From Daldinia sp. FL1419 (lineage: Eukaryota; Ascomycota; Sordariomycetes; Xylariales; Hypoxylaceae): a stretch of 14,031 nucleotides of DNA. The notes under the pieces are model-generated. The model was not told the DNA's origin. It did no database searches and was given only the letters and a program-made list of their open reading frames with translations. Below, one piece after another: positions 1 to 9,399 of this stretch. A program made the translations under genes and the position numbers. Position 1 is the stretch's first letter, and every line of letters begins with the position of its first letter. The stretch spans positions 1-14,031 of the forward strand of contig MU623720.1 of the NCBI GenBank assembly GCA_025201765.1. Direction: 5' to 3'.

Positions 1-689
1 AAATAAAAATAATTTTTTATATTTAATTTAAAAATTAAAATAATTATAAATTAAAAATTTTATAAAAAATAATTATTTTAAAAATTTTAATTATTTACTA
101 TTAATAATATCACCAGAATTACCTTTATTAAATATTAATAATATATTATTAATACCTTTTTTAAATAACTTAAATATAAATTATTTTAATTTTAAAATCA
201 TTACCCCATAAAATTTACTATAATATTCTAATATTTTATTTAAAATACCTACCTTAAATTTATTAAATAAAAATTTAGATATTAACCTAACAATAATCTC
301 AAACCAAATTACATACCCTACAACCATATCAGATCAAGTACCTAAACCACCTAATCTATCAACTGTAACAATAAAGCAATTCTATTAAAATAAACTAATA
401 AAAATCTTTAAAATACTACAAAACCCCTTCTAACACCTTACCAATAACCATAAAAATAAAAATAAACATCACAACCCTAAACAATATTATTAAATTAAAA
501 TTAATAAATAAATAATTAATATTTAAAAAAAATATATCCAATTACCTAATAATATAAAAATACAAAAAAATATTTTTAAGAAATATTAACAAAATAACTC
601 CAACAACAAAAATAAAAAAAATCCTTAAAAATCTTTTACTAATTAAACAATACAAAAATATTAAATCTTAATAAAATTAATAGGATAAA
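1..689. other. Degraded A+T-rich flank, no gene
   Basis: No start-to-stop reading frame of useful length is visible. The plus strand keeps many C and almost no G (421-480 has 18 C and no G), as expected of heavy one-sided G-to-A mutation. Read on the minus strand from about 385 down to 230, one frame gives a fairly stop-poor stretch that includes TVDRLGG. This could be a decayed transposon coding region, but no family could be named. The tract lies outside the 3' end of element A, so it is the older DNA into which A inserted. Confidence 0.5.
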
Positions 690-693
690 ATAT

Positions 694-1112
694 TGAATAG
701 GAGTTCTGATAGTTCCTGCAGGATATGTCCTACACTTCAATTAACCCATAATAATCAAAGGCTATATAAGTTTGAGGATATAAGGTAATTATATTTTAAT
801 AAAAGTATTAAAATAATTAAATAAATGAATTATTATATATAATTACTTTGTAATAATAGTGCATATAATGAGGTATAAGCCTAAAAGAATATATATTATT
901 TATATAAAATTATATGGAAATAATTTTTAAAGAATTATTTATAATTTATATTAATTAGGTAAGAAAATAATTATTAAGATTTATATATATCTAAATAAAT
1001 ATATATAAATTTTATAAGGATTTATTAAAGGATTTTCTAAAATAGTTCCTATTATGTATTCCTGTTATGTATTCCTATTATGTATCCCACGTACTCACAT
1101 TGCACCGGTTCA
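694..1112 (-). repeat. LTR of element A (3' LTR, minus orientation)
   Basis: A 419-bp long terminal repeat. Read on the minus strand it starts TGAACCGGTG and ends CTATTCA, the same termini as the two 406-bp LTRs of element C. The terminal 100 bp or so next to 694 aligns to C's LTR end (compare 694-770 with the reverse complement of about 10525-10599), while the middle is more diverged, so A and C are subfamilies. The minus-strand sequence just before its start (1113-1123) is purine-rich with GGGGAG, a polypurine-tract position, which makes this the 3' LTR with the body at higher coordinates. ATAT at 690-693 abuts the outer end and equals the duplication flanking C, but A's other duplication was not found. 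It is only lightly mutated compared with its surroundings. Confidence 0.85.
1046..1084. repeat. Three tandem 13-bp units inside LTR A
   Basis: TTCCTATTATGTA is repeated three times head to tail (1046-1058, 1059-1071, 1072-1084) with one A/G difference in the middle unit. It lies near the 5' end of the LTR in element orientation, in the U3 region. It is absent from the LTRs of the related element C. It may be a local slippage expansion or a repeated protein-binding site; the sequence does not decide which. Confidence 0.85.
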
Positions 1113-1190
1113 GAGCTCCCCAGAATTAATGAAGTGGTTTGTCCAATGAGTCAATCTTAATAAAATAAACCGGAAAAATTGTAAGGAAAT
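1113..1190 (-). mobile_element. Element A, 3' end of internal region with polypurine tract
   Basis: On the minus strand this piece runs into the 3' LTR through CTGGGGAGCTC. It aligns with the stretch just upstream of C's 3' LTR (about 10135-10193). There the same tract reads TTAAAAAATTT, that is, every G turned to A. The alignment holds with one small indel and mostly transitions, which fixes the family relationship. The piece is cut at 1186-1190 by insertion of the copia element B and resumes at 6624. Confidence 0.8.
1186..1190. repeat. Target site duplication of copia element B (left)
   Basis: GAAAT directly precedes the LTR that starts at 1191. The identical GAAAT follows the other LTR at 6619-6623. 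A 5-bp duplication is the normal product of integration by Ty1/copia integrases, and it proves that both LTRs entered as one element. Confidence 0.92.
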
Positions 1191-1342
1191 TGTCACACAA
1201 TACACAGGGAAAAATTGTAATTATAAAATTTAAGTTATTATTATTATTATTAGAATTCTAGAATAAAGCAGTGAAGCTTTTTATAGAATTATTATAAGGA
1301 AAAGAATTTTTCCACATTATTTTTAGGTTTATTAATCCAACA
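1191..1342 (-). repeat. Copia element B, 3' LTR
   Basis: This 152-bp repeat begins TGTCACACAA and ends ATCCAACA on the plus strand, so it is TG...CA in either orientation. It aligns without gaps to 6467-6618. It is the better preserved copy at its low-coordinate end: its TGTCACACAATACAC corresponds to TATTATATAATATAT in the partner, all C-to-T or G-to-A. It contains a run of TTA trinucleotides (about 1228-1252), also present in the partner. Confidence 0.94.
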
Positions 1343-1476
1343 CACCCCCCCAAATAAGGCCAACAAGCAAATCTGGAATATATAATATTAAAAGCACAAT
1401 CCTTTTACATCCCCAAATTAATATATTCCTTTAATCATATTTTTTTAATAATTTCTTCATTTATTTTCTATTTTTA
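1343..1476 (-). other. 3' untranslated region of element B
   Basis: A gap between the last in-frame stop of the polyprotein frame (1477) and the 3' LTR. Apart from the polypurine tract at 1345-1351 it shows only A+T-rich, C-biased sequence. Confidence 0.6.
1345..1351 (-). promoter_or_regulatory. Polypurine tract of element B
   Basis: Seven G on the minus strand, two bases from the start of the 3' LTR. In LTR retrotransposons this tract resists RNase H and primes plus-strand DNA synthesis. It is unmutated although almost everything between it and the coding region is degraded. It fixes the orientation of the element. Confidence 0.8.
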
Positions 1477-1545
1477 CTATATTATTTCATCCACATTCCT
1501 AAATGCCTTGACTTTTAGATAATCTAAAATATCCACCAAACCTAT

Positions 1546-2010
1546 CTATTCTCTAAAACAGATATACTTTTCTTTTAATAATGCTTTTATAAACCCATCT
1601 ACACTCATATTTTCTAAATTAATATAATCAATTTTAATATAATTTTTTTAAACCTTTTATTTAAATTAATAATTATATATATTCATATGTTTTAATTTTA
1701 TTTTAAATTTCTCAACATCCTTAATAATTAATCCAATTATTTATTTATTATTACATAATAAAAATATAATTTAATCTTTAAACTCAATTCCAAGGTCCTT
1801 AATTAGCCATAATATATAAAATCCTTCTTTTACAATTTAAACCAAAGCAAATAATTCAACCTCAATAATAAAAATAATAATTATATTTTATTTATTAATT
1901 TTTTAATTAATTATTCCACCAAACAATTTCATTATATATATTTATAAACTCTTTTAATCAACCATATTATCAACAAATAAAATATTATTAACAACCTTAA
2001 AAACATCATT
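1546..2010 (-). other. Copia RNase H and C-terminus (relic)
   Basis: The frame reads LFVDNMVD, a stop, KS, then YIMKLFGG, EVELFALV (1863), a CNNK segment where the family has C-D-N, LKHMNIYN for L-R-H-V-D-I-H, and MSVDGFIKALLKEKY (about 1605-1561). The last corresponds to the family's 'M.ADGLTKAL' tail. Asp-to-Asn, Trp-to-stop and Gln-to-stop changes dominate. A stop at 1548 follows FRE, and the phase stays open from there to 1477. Confidence 0.9.
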
Positions 2011-2429
2011 TCCACCTAATTCTAGAACATATCCTTATATATGTTAAAAATATTATATAACTCAATCAACCACTATATAATATTTTAAGCTTAAATTTAA
2101 ATTAAATTAAATTAACCTTAAATAAATAAATATAATATTAGGCCAGATAATTATTATAATATATAAGATTAAATTTATTTTTCGCTAATATCATTATATT
2201 AATTGAGATAAGGCCATTTTTATATAAAATAATAGCTCTTCTTTTATTATAGGCATTTTAGGGATTTTTTTAGCCATTCTTATTAAATTAATAATTTTAT
2301 TAATATAAATAAACTAATTCAACTAAATTCAATATTATACTTAATCTCAAATTATTTTAATTTTAAGAAACCATTATAATTCATTATTTCCAATTAATTT
2401 ATATTATTTTTTAAACCTAAAAACAATTA

Positions 2430-2960
2430 ATTTAACTTTTAATTTAACCTTTTTCTAATATATTATAATAATATTATCTACATATATAAAAAGGAAGATT
2501 TTATTTTTAATAAATATATATAATTTTTGGGATATTAAAATAAAGCCAAATTCTTTTAAAATTCATAAAAACTCCTATTACCAAAAAAAAAACAATTTTT
2601 AAAAACTGTAAAATATTTTAATAATACAAAATATCTTTCTTAATTATTAATATTTTTAAAACATATACATAAATATATTTCTTTTAAATTTTACATTTAT
2701 AAATATATTTACTACATCATATTATATAAATTTAAAATTATATTTAACCACTATTATTATCAATACTTAAAAAAATTTTTCAATAAATATAAAAATGTAA
2801 ATTTCCTTGTTATTAATTGCCTACTAATCTTCTCTTACCACCAAACATACCTTACACCATTGGAAAAAACTATGTTTATTGGTTTTATAAGTATAAACCT
2901 ATATATATCTAAATATCTACTTATTCTTATATCAATTATCTGATCACAATATAATCTCCC
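2430..2960 (-). other. Copia reverse transcriptase domain (relic)
   Basis: In phase from 2898 the frame reads VYTYKTNKHSFFQWCK, VCLVVRED, then after two stops AINNKEIY. Fungal copia RTs have W-V-x-x-x-K and KARLVVRGD here. DVVNIFINVK (2718) is the D-V-x-x-A-F-L block holding the first catalytic Asp, which is retained. FGFILISQ and FIKNKIFLFIYVDNIIII (2527-2463) follow. The last contains the copia active site YVDD changed to YVDN (codon 2475-2473), a GAT-to-AAT change. All changes from the family pattern are explained by C-to-T or G-to-A. Confidence 0.92.
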
Positions 2961-3839
2961 AAATATACATATCAATATAATTTTTAAGGTGAATTTGTTT
3001 GGTTTTTTAGAATATTTTGTATAATGGATGATTCTGAATGTCTAAATATTATTTTAAAAATTCTAATAAATTTCTTCTATATATTTTCCTATATTCATTA
3101 ATTTTTATTAAGAATGTTTAAACAAAATTACCTAAATTTTTTTTATTATATTAAAAAGGTTAATGGGTAAGTTTTAACATTTTTACTTTATTAATTACAT
3201 ATTTTTTATATATATCAATCTTGCTTGTTAAGGAGTTAGTATAAAATATTATTTTTTATAATATATAATATTTATTATTAAGAGTAATATAAAGGGTTAC
3301 TAATATTTTGATATAAATAATAAATAAAATCACTAATGGAGAATTATTTAGAAAAAGTAATAAATAGAAATATGCCTTTATATAAAGGTGATTAATTTTT
3401 ATAATAAAGGTTTCATTCTTTTTATTTAATAGCTTACCCAATTCTATTAACTTATTAATTATATCCAATATATTCACATCCTCAATTTACCCTAAAAAAT
3501 TTATTTAAATATTATTATATATATTTGTTCTTTTTTTAAATTAGGAATTTTAAACAAATTTTAATAAATTATTATATTAATCTATCTTATAAATTACCAA
3601 TTCATCTCTAAATCTATTTTATAATTTTTGGAAATTATTATCAAAAACCTCATCTTTTTTAAATATAATATCCCTCAATTCCACTACCTTATTAATATAT
3701 AGGCTTCAAATTCTATATATATTTATAGACATATAACCTATTAAAAAACCTATCTATATTTTAAAATCAAACTTTCTCAATCTATTTAACTTTTTAAATA
3801 CTATCATCACCATAACGTAGGCCTTATAGCTATATATCC

Positions 3840-4500
3840 GAAAGTGACTTTATTAAGATTTTCAATTATAAACCATAAAATCATTATTTATATTAATATA
3901 TATATAAAATTAATTATATGATATTTACCAATTTACTTTATATTATAATATTTAATTATACAAATATATTATTATTTTATAAATTTTGGGCTATAAGAAA
4001 TAAAATAACTTTAAATATACCCTCATAACTCTTACCTTATCCTTAATTACATCTCCTGAGCATTCAGTGGTATTGTTTTAAATTTATATATAAATTGTCA
4101 AAGGCTTAATTTTCATATATAAATTTTTTAAATATACACAAACTACTAGCTTTCTTTTAATAATTTCTTAATTAAACTCTTAAACTTTTAAAATAATATC
4201 ATATTAAATCTTTAAAATATTAATAAGATCTTTTAAAGCTTTAATAATTAACACTACCATTCAATTTACAAAATAATAATTAAATATTATCTTAATCTAT
4301 TAATCTATAATTAATAATAAACTTATAAAATTATTATCTAATTCCTCAACATCATAAAAATTAAGAGTTAATTTTACTCCTAAAATTTCATCAATATATC
4401 TAAATACTTAACTTACTTAACATTTAACCTTAATAATAACATATATTTTACAATCAACTATTTTAATTCCTTTAATTTAGATTTTAATATTTATTTTAAT
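3840..4500 (-). other. Copia integrase catalytic core (relic)
   Basis: The frame reads VDCK, the CxxC side of the zinc site, then VKLTLNFYDVEELDNNF. LNFYD stands where the family has L-D-F-[YH]-D, so the first catalytic aspartate (codon 4362-4360) is now Asn. At 4074-4030 it reads NTTECSGDVIKDK, the copia 'NG.AER..G.I...' block that contains the catalytic glutamate, which is retained at 4065. It continues RVMRVYLKL and a stop followed by PKIYK, where the family has a Trp. The loss of Asp alone would abolish integration. Confidence 0.88.
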
Positions 4501-4527
4501 AAGGTTTTTTAATATTTATAAATTTAA

Positions 4528-4902
4528 ATATCCTAATCTTAAATACCATCTAAATACATCTACTATTAATATTTACTTTTTCTAATTAAACTTATTACAT
4601 TATATATAAAACACTAATTTAAACATTTTAAAAGGAATATCCTTAAATATAAATTAATCAAAATAATTAACAAATTCAACCACAATTTTACCATTTTAAA
4701 ATCTCAAATAAATATATTCTTAATAATTATCCCACCAATACCCTTACCTTCTAAGAACTTGTAGAGATACAAAATTACAAACAAAATTTAAACAATACAC
4801 TACATCTAAAAGCCTAATTTTTATAACATTATTAACATATTTAACTTTAATATTAATATATCCATAACCTAATATTCAGACCTTATTATTTCCAACAATA
4901 AT
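4528..4902 (-). other. Copia protease tail and GAG-pre-integrase region (relic)
   Basis: In phase the frame reads VGNNKV, a stop, ILGYG, then LLDVVYCLNFVCNFVSLQVLRR and GYWWD. This matches the copia segment after the aspartic protease: a glycine-rich strand, then a conserved 'L..V.Y.P.....L.S...L...G' block. At 4548 it reads WYLRLGYLN. In living copies this is WHLRLGHxN, the two histidines of the HHCC zinc site. Both His have become Tyr (CAT/CAC to TAT/TAC). The catalytic DSG of the protease itself was not located. Confidence 0.85.
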
Positions 4903-5349
4903 ATATTCTTTTAAAAAAATTTCTTCATAATTAATAAACCTTAATATTTAATTAAAAATATATATTATAATTTTTAAATTTAATATAATTAAATTCTTCA
5001 AAAAATAATAACTTATATTATAAATAATACCCATAATATTTATTACAAACACTACTTTTAATTCTAAGGTTATTATTTATTTTAATAATTAATTCTTATT
5101 TTCTTAATTAATTACATTATTTTTATCTTTCTCCTTCTCCTTAAGATTATTAAGAACTTTCACTTTTACTACCAATTTAGGATCACATTTAATTTTCTCT
5201 TATATAAACACACTAAATTATATATCAACCTTAAAATATTTAAAATATTTTAATTTAATAATATAAAAACATTTTTCAATTTTATAAAAATCTAAACAAA
5301 CTTTATATTCATTATACTTATATCTATATATTAATGGACATAAATATTA

Positions 5350-6432
5350 ATTAACATTTACATCATTCCTCTTTTATTTATTCAAATTATTTTAACACTT
5401 ATTTAACTATTTATTTTATTTAATTAATTTTCCTTTACAAAAATTTTCTTCTTTATCAAAATCATTAATATTGTTATTTTTATGATAAATAACAAAAACA
5501 CCTCTATAAACCTTTCCTTTTCCCTTTTAATTTATACCCATAATATAAATATAATCTCTAAAAAAATAAATAATATTTTCAAAGATTAATATTCCATTAT
5601 TAACTTTCTCTTAATACATTACCACTTAAATAGATACCTATTTTTGTAACACCAGCATTACTATTTACAAAATAATTAAAAATTATTTTTATAAATCAAT
5701 AATAATAATAAATTTTTTACTTACTCCATATAACATAGCCATTTCCCAGGAAATAATCCATTCCTCCCAATCTTTAAACTATTTTAAAAATAATATCATT
5801 ACTTTCTTATAACATTTTTTCATTTCATATTTATTAGAATTAATATCAAAAATCTTCTTAAAAATAATATATTTTTTTCAAATATTTTAAATTAAAAGTA
5901 AAATTAATATTTAATAAAATTTTGATATAATTTTTATTATATAATTTAAAAATTGGATTAATTTATTATATTCAATATTATATAAAACCATAACTCATAT
6001 ATACATCTACATATTTTCATTATAACAAAATCTTTTAATTGGTATAAACTAGCTTATATTATAAGGGTAAACATCCATAATAGAATTATTAGGCATATTT
6101 ATTACATTACCTCATCTACCTTTTTTAAAAACTAATAAATCATTCAAATTTTTAGAGTTAACTTCGTAATTTTCGATATTCAATTATATTAGTTAAAAGG
6201 TTAGAAGGAATAAAGATCTCCCTATTAGATTGGAATTTTTTAGATTTAGCCAATCCTATATATTTAGATTATAAGCCAAAGCCATAAAAGCCTAATTCCA
6301 TACTTTCCAATTATTAAATATAAATAATTAATTTTTTTTTGCAATATTTTTGAATAATATTATTTAATTAAATATAATTAAAATTATATTAAATATATAT
6401 TTATGTGGTATGGTTAGGTTGATATTAACCAT
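5350..6432 (-). other. Gag-like N-terminal part of the copia relic
   Basis: The pol phase continues through this stretch. At 6315-6295 it reads NNWKVWN, followed within a few codons by AFMALAYNLN. This matches the usual start of copia Gag proteins, where a conserved W-x-x-W lies in a helical capsid segment. Several in-frame stops interrupt it. Further down (about 5340-5160) the frame shows scattered Cys residues and a Lys/Glu-rich stretch (KEKEKDK near 5140), as expected near the nucleocapsid-protease junction. A clean CCHC knuckle could not be read after mutation. Confidence 0.65.
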
Positions 6433-6466
6433 ATACTCATATTAAAATACAATTAAGATTTTTAAT

Positions 6467-6618
6467 TATTATATAATATATAAAGAAAAATTATAATTAT
6501 AAAATTTAAATTGTTATTATTATTATTAAAATTTTAAAATAGAATAATAAGGCTTTTTATGGAATTGTTGCAAGGGAGAGAATTTTTCCACGCTATTTTT
6601 AGGCTTACTAATCCAACA
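6467..6618 (-). repeat. Copia element B, 5' LTR
   Basis: The 152-bp partner of 1191-1342, aligned without gaps and ending ATCCAACA on the plus strand. It is better preserved at the high-coordinate end (GCAAGGGAGAG, CCACGC) and fully A+T-converted at the end next to the coding region. It would hold the element's promoter on the minus strand. The GAAAT duplication follows at 6619-6623. Confidence 0.94.
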
Positions 6619-6623
6619 GAAAT
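6619..6623. repeat. Target site duplication of copia element B (right)
   Basis: GAAAT, identical to 1186-1190. Joining 1190 to 6624 restores the uninterrupted interior of element A. Confidence 0.92.
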
Positions 6624-6702
6624 ATAACCAAACTGATCAGCTGATTAACTGAATTAAAATCTATATAAGTCAAAATAATCAATATAAATTTAAGATATAT
6701 AT
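6624..6702 (-). mobile_element. Element A internal fragment between B and C
   Basis: This 79-bp piece of A lies between two later insertions. It contains the palindromic GATCAGCTGATTAACTGA (6634-6651), related to the TGATTAA-type motif in each unit of C's minisatellite. The end next to B also shows partial similarity to C near 10000-10130. It ends with ATAT (6699-6702), the duplication of element C. Confidence 0.7.
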
Positions 6703-7108
6703 TGAACCGGTGTAGAGCGATTAGGTCATAGATACTACCCTATAGAGACCCTATCTCCTCCTTAGAGCTAGACCCTCCAAGGCTCCACAGCTCTTTTAGA
6801 CATAAATAAGCCCTCAAAAATTATCTTTCTTATCTGATTAGTAGAGACTTATTAGATTCTATAGTTCAGTTTCTTTATAAAGTTTTTGTACGAAAATATA
6901 TGTTTTTAATTTTTTTTTTGAAGATATTTTTTTATAGTGCGTTATTATTAATAAATAATTATTTTTATTAAATTTTTTATTTGATTAACTTATTTTTTTT
7001 TTTAAAATATAAATACCTTGTATTTTTTAACTTATATAATCTTTAATTTATTATGGGTTAATTAAAGTATAAAGTATATCTTGTAGGAGTTATTAAAGTT
7101 TTTGTTTA
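6703..7108 (+). repeat. Element C, 5' LTR
   Basis: It starts TGAACCGGTG and ends TTTA, originally TTCA. It is gap-free against 10194-10599. Its first 100 bp or so are G+C-rich and nearly unmutated (for example CCCTCCAAGGCTCCACAG), whereas its last 100 bp are strongly converted (TCCTATTCA to TTTTGTTTA). This is the reverse of the damage pattern in the 3' LTR. Confidence 0.93.
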
Positions 7109-7109
7109 G

Positions 7110-7159
7110 TGGTGATTACCATGAAATTTGAATCTATAACCTCAATCTTAAAAGGATTG
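7110..7159 (-). promoter_or_regulatory. Extended tRNA-Lys-like primer-binding region of element C
   Basis: One base after the 5' LTR the plus strand reads TGGTGATTACC, the complement of a tRNA CCA end. Read on the minus strand, the 50 nt have full tRNA geometry for positions 27-76. The anticodon arm is CAATC-CTTTTAA-GATTG, a perfect 5-bp stem and 7-nt loop with TTT as anticodon. The variable loop is AGGTT. The T arm is ATAGA-TTCAAAT-TTCAT, which becomes a perfect stem if mutated bases are read back as G or C. Then follow GGTAATC, A and CCA. The 5' third of a tRNA is not convincing: the expected acceptor partner is missing. Normal primer-binding sites are 8-18 nt, so this is unusually long. 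It may be a captured tRNA copy or a pseudo-tRNA. Confidence 0.6.
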
Positions 7160-8356
7160 TTATTATTTTGGTTGATTAGGATTGATAATTGTTTGATTAA
7201 TTTTGTTAAAATTATTATTAGACTAATTAAAATAAATATTTAATTTATAAAAATTAATATTTATAAAAATTAAAATATGGTTAATACAACTAACACTTAC
7301 CTAATTAAAATTATTATTGTTTGATTAGGATAAAAATAACCTCAAAATTAAAAAAGTAAAACTAAAAAAATAAAAAGTAAAGGAAATCAATTTAACCTTA
7401 AAATCTTATACCAAATTTAATGCGAAAACCCTTATATAACCAACATTAAAAAAATTTATTAACATTATTACTTCCCCCCTTATACCACCTCCTATTATAT
7501 CTACAACATATATAACACCAAAAAATAACCTAATCAAACAACATATATAATAAATAAAGTAGTATTGGGTAACATTATTTTAACATTTTAAAATTAAAAG
7601 AATGTATTTTTATAACAAATTAAAAAGATATAAAAACCTTAAAAAAAACCTAAAAAAAAAGTTTAAAAAATTAATATATTTTATAATTTTTTTTAAATTA
7701 ATTATAATACTTGAGCTAAATAAGATAGGACCAATTTAATTAAGAATAGTTATTAAAAATATAAATATAGAGTTGTTTGTGGTACCTAAACTAAATAAAA
7801 TAGAATTAATTAAACAATCTAATATTAATACTAAAAAAATTCTAATTACTATTACAATATTAACCTATTATTACTATCACAAAACAAAAAATTAAAAAAA
7901 AAATTTCCCATGTTATACACTTTTAAAACTAATACTTATTACTTTAAACAACCTACTTACATAGAAAGAATAAAACTTATTTAGAAATATTATTGTTATA
8001 TTATTGATAACTTTGTTAAGAGTTATTGCATTAAAAACTAAGATTATTTTAATTTATATAAAAAACAAACTAAACACAATTAAAATTTATTGGGTTATAT
8101 AATATTATAAGCCCTAATATACCCCTTATATTAATCAAAATAAAATATTTCTATCCCCTCTATTATCCTTTTTTATGCCTTCAGAATAGCAACTAATTGG
8201 TTAAATATTTAATATATTATTTGATCAATTTAAATTTAACATATTGCTTCTTCTTGAAACATTTCTACCCCCCTTACTTATATTTTTACTACCTTTATAA
8301 ACCCTCTTTATAAATACTATACAACAAGACCTAATTATTAAGATCAGTTATAATAA
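7160..8356 (+). other. Element C interior, non-coding part 1
   Basis: A+T-rich, mostly C-biased sequence with stops in every frame. A short diverged direct repeat, CTAAATAARATAG followed by AATTAATTAA-like sequence, occurs near 7715-7742 and 7788-7812. Stretches around 7905-7990 and 8050-8240 align, inverted, with element A at about 11600-11700 and 11380-11520. This confirms a shared ancestral interior. No gene or RNA was recognised. Confidence 0.55.
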
Positions 8357-8426
8357 AAATATTAAGTATAATCATAAAAAAATTATAGAGAAGAAGATTA
8401 TATTTGAGTAGTTTAAGAATCTTAAA
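8357..8426 (+). repeat. 70-bp direct repeat, copy 1
   Basis: Aligned gap-free with 8543-8612 at an offset of 186 bp. Differences are all A/G or C/T. Both copies contain a purine-rich core followed by GAGTAGTTTAAG or its mutated form. The spacing suggests that a unit of about 186 bp was duplicated, with the remainder more diverged. Confidence 0.85.
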
Positions 8427-8542
8427 TCAAAAAGTTTTAAGTTTAGTTGTCTACTACCTTTTATACCTTTACTAATACCTACTTCTAATATAGACATTAT
8501 ATACCAGAATCTTTTATATAATTACTAAAAAAAAGTAAACAT

Positions 8543-8612
8543 AAATATTGAGTATGATTATGAAGAGATTATAGAAAAAAAGATTATGTTTAAGTAGTTT
8601 AAGAGTTTTAAA
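8543..8612 (+). repeat. 70-bp direct repeat, copy 2
   Basis: Partner of 8357-8426. Transitions only separate the two copies, so the duplication predates or accompanied the mutation process. A tandem duplication this long inside a repeat would itself be a target for RIP. Confidence 0.85.
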
Positions 8613-8698
8613 CCTGAATATTTATTACCTCTGCTAACACATCCCATACTAGCAATTGTATTTAAGTTGTTCAATACAAAAACATTACATATACCTAC

Positions 8699-8725
8699 CC
8701 AACTAATCAATATTAGGTTAGTTGG
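8699..8725. repeat. Palindrome in element C
   Basis: CCAACTAATC pairs with GGTTAGTTGG (10 bp including one G-T pair) across a 7-nt loop. The inverted copy in element A (11094-11118) keeps the palindrome although its letters differ: TAGCTGA pairs with TCAGCTA. Reading mutated bases back suggests an ancestral CAGCTGA...TCAGCTG core. This could be an RNA packaging or dimerisation hairpin, or a DNA site. Confidence 0.65.
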
Positions 8726-9046
8726 TATATAATATTGTTACCCACCTACAATTAAAATTAGGTATTTTAAGAAAAAGAAGAAAAAAAAAAAAAATAAGTG
8801 TAAAAATTTTTTTTTTATATATTATCTTTAAGTTTTTTGGTTTTTATATATATAATGATTGATTGATAATCAAACTATTTACATTTGTTATATAGTAATA
8901 TTTTATATTATTATTTTATTTTTTTTTTTTTGTTTAGTTTTGGATTATGTTTGTTAATAACTAAAAAATTTTTAGTTTTTGAGTTTTGTTGATTAGTAGT
9001 TGATTAAATAATATTAAGTGTTTTTTGGTTTAAAAGAATAAGTTTT

Positions 9047-9104
9047 GGGGAGAGAGAGAGAAGGTAAGAGAAAAAGGGTAAGAGAGAGAAGAAAAAGGAA
9101 AAAG
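9047..9104 (+). repeat. Polypurine low-complexity tract
   Basis: 58 bases with only two pyrimidines, made of GA runs and two GGTAAGAGA-like blocks. The matching place in element A (about 10970-10995, inverted) is a shorter CTTCTTTTCTCTCTTCTGG stretch, so the tract expanded in C or shrank in A. It lies far from the 3' LTR and is therefore not the priming tract. Confidence 0.75.
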
Positions 9105-9399
9105 CCTATGGATTTAAATTATAGTGTATAAGTAAAAAATACTATTTATAATTAAGGTACCCAAAAAGTAGTTATTAGTTTATTAAGTGATGATTATGAG
9201 TTGGAGTATATATTAGTATTAATTGTTTTTTTTTTTTAAATATTCTTTTTTTCTTCTTATTTTCATAGCGCTGTTTTCTTTTTTTTAAAGTTTATATTCC
9301 ACCTAATCAAATTAATGCACTTTATTTGATATTAATATTGTCATTAATCATCATTTGTTAATTATTGTTTATTAGTTATTAGTATTATTATTAGTAGTG

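Larger units (their letters stand above)
1477..6432 (-). pseudogene. Copia gag-pol polyprotein, inactivated by point mutations
   Basis: In the intact family this polyprotein supplies Gag, protease, integrase, reverse transcriptase and RNase H for reverse transcription in virus-like particles and for integration. I followed one minus-strand phase. Every motif found lies in it: NNWKVWN (6315), LGYG and FVSLQVLRR (4872-4740), WYLRLG (4548), LNFYD (4365), the integrase glutamate region (4074-4020), KVCLVVRED (2853), DVVNIF (2718), IYVDN (2487), EVELFAL (1863) and VDGFIKALL (about 1600). No frameshift is needed over about 4.95 kb. The ATG at 6432 is the first plausible start after the LTR. The frame ends at TAG 1479-1477, or at the TAG at 1548, which may instead be a mutated CAG. 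Dozens of in-frame stops, mostly old Trp and Gln codons, kill it. Key acidic residues have become Asn. It cannot be functional. Confidence 0.93.
1191..6618 (-). mobile_element. Element B: complete, RIP-inactivated Ty1/copia retrotransposon
   Basis: This is a 5,428-bp element with two 152-bp LTRs of equal length (1191-1342 and 6467-6618) and a GAAAT duplication outside. Its minus strand reads TGTTGGATTA at the LTR start, the usual copia terminus. A run of seven G (C on the plus strand, 1345-1351) beside the low-coordinate LTR is the polypurine tract, so that LTR is the 3' one and the element points to lower coordinates. The polyprotein relic on the same strand has the copia order protease, integrase, reverse transcriptase, RNase H. 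The element interrupts the internal region of element A. The LTRs differ almost only by transitions. No clear tRNA primer-binding site was found below 6467, where TGG may have been mutated. Confidence 0.95.

Noticed and set aside
420..445. Link to 13215-13235 through a shared CACCTTACCAATAAC-like phrase
   Set aside because: About 15 bases in C-rich low-complexity DNA, with no extension on either side.
3256..3477. 73-codon minus-strand open frame starting with ATG
   Set aside because: It is in phase with the copia polyprotein (3477 shares the frame of the RT and integrase codons) and lies between integrase and RT. It is a stop-free gap in the dead pol gene and not an independent gene.
7110..7159. 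A complete tRNA-Lys gene on the minus strand
   Set aside because: The 3' 50 nt fit, but the preceding 26 nt lack an acceptor strand that pairs with GGTAATC and a proper D stem.
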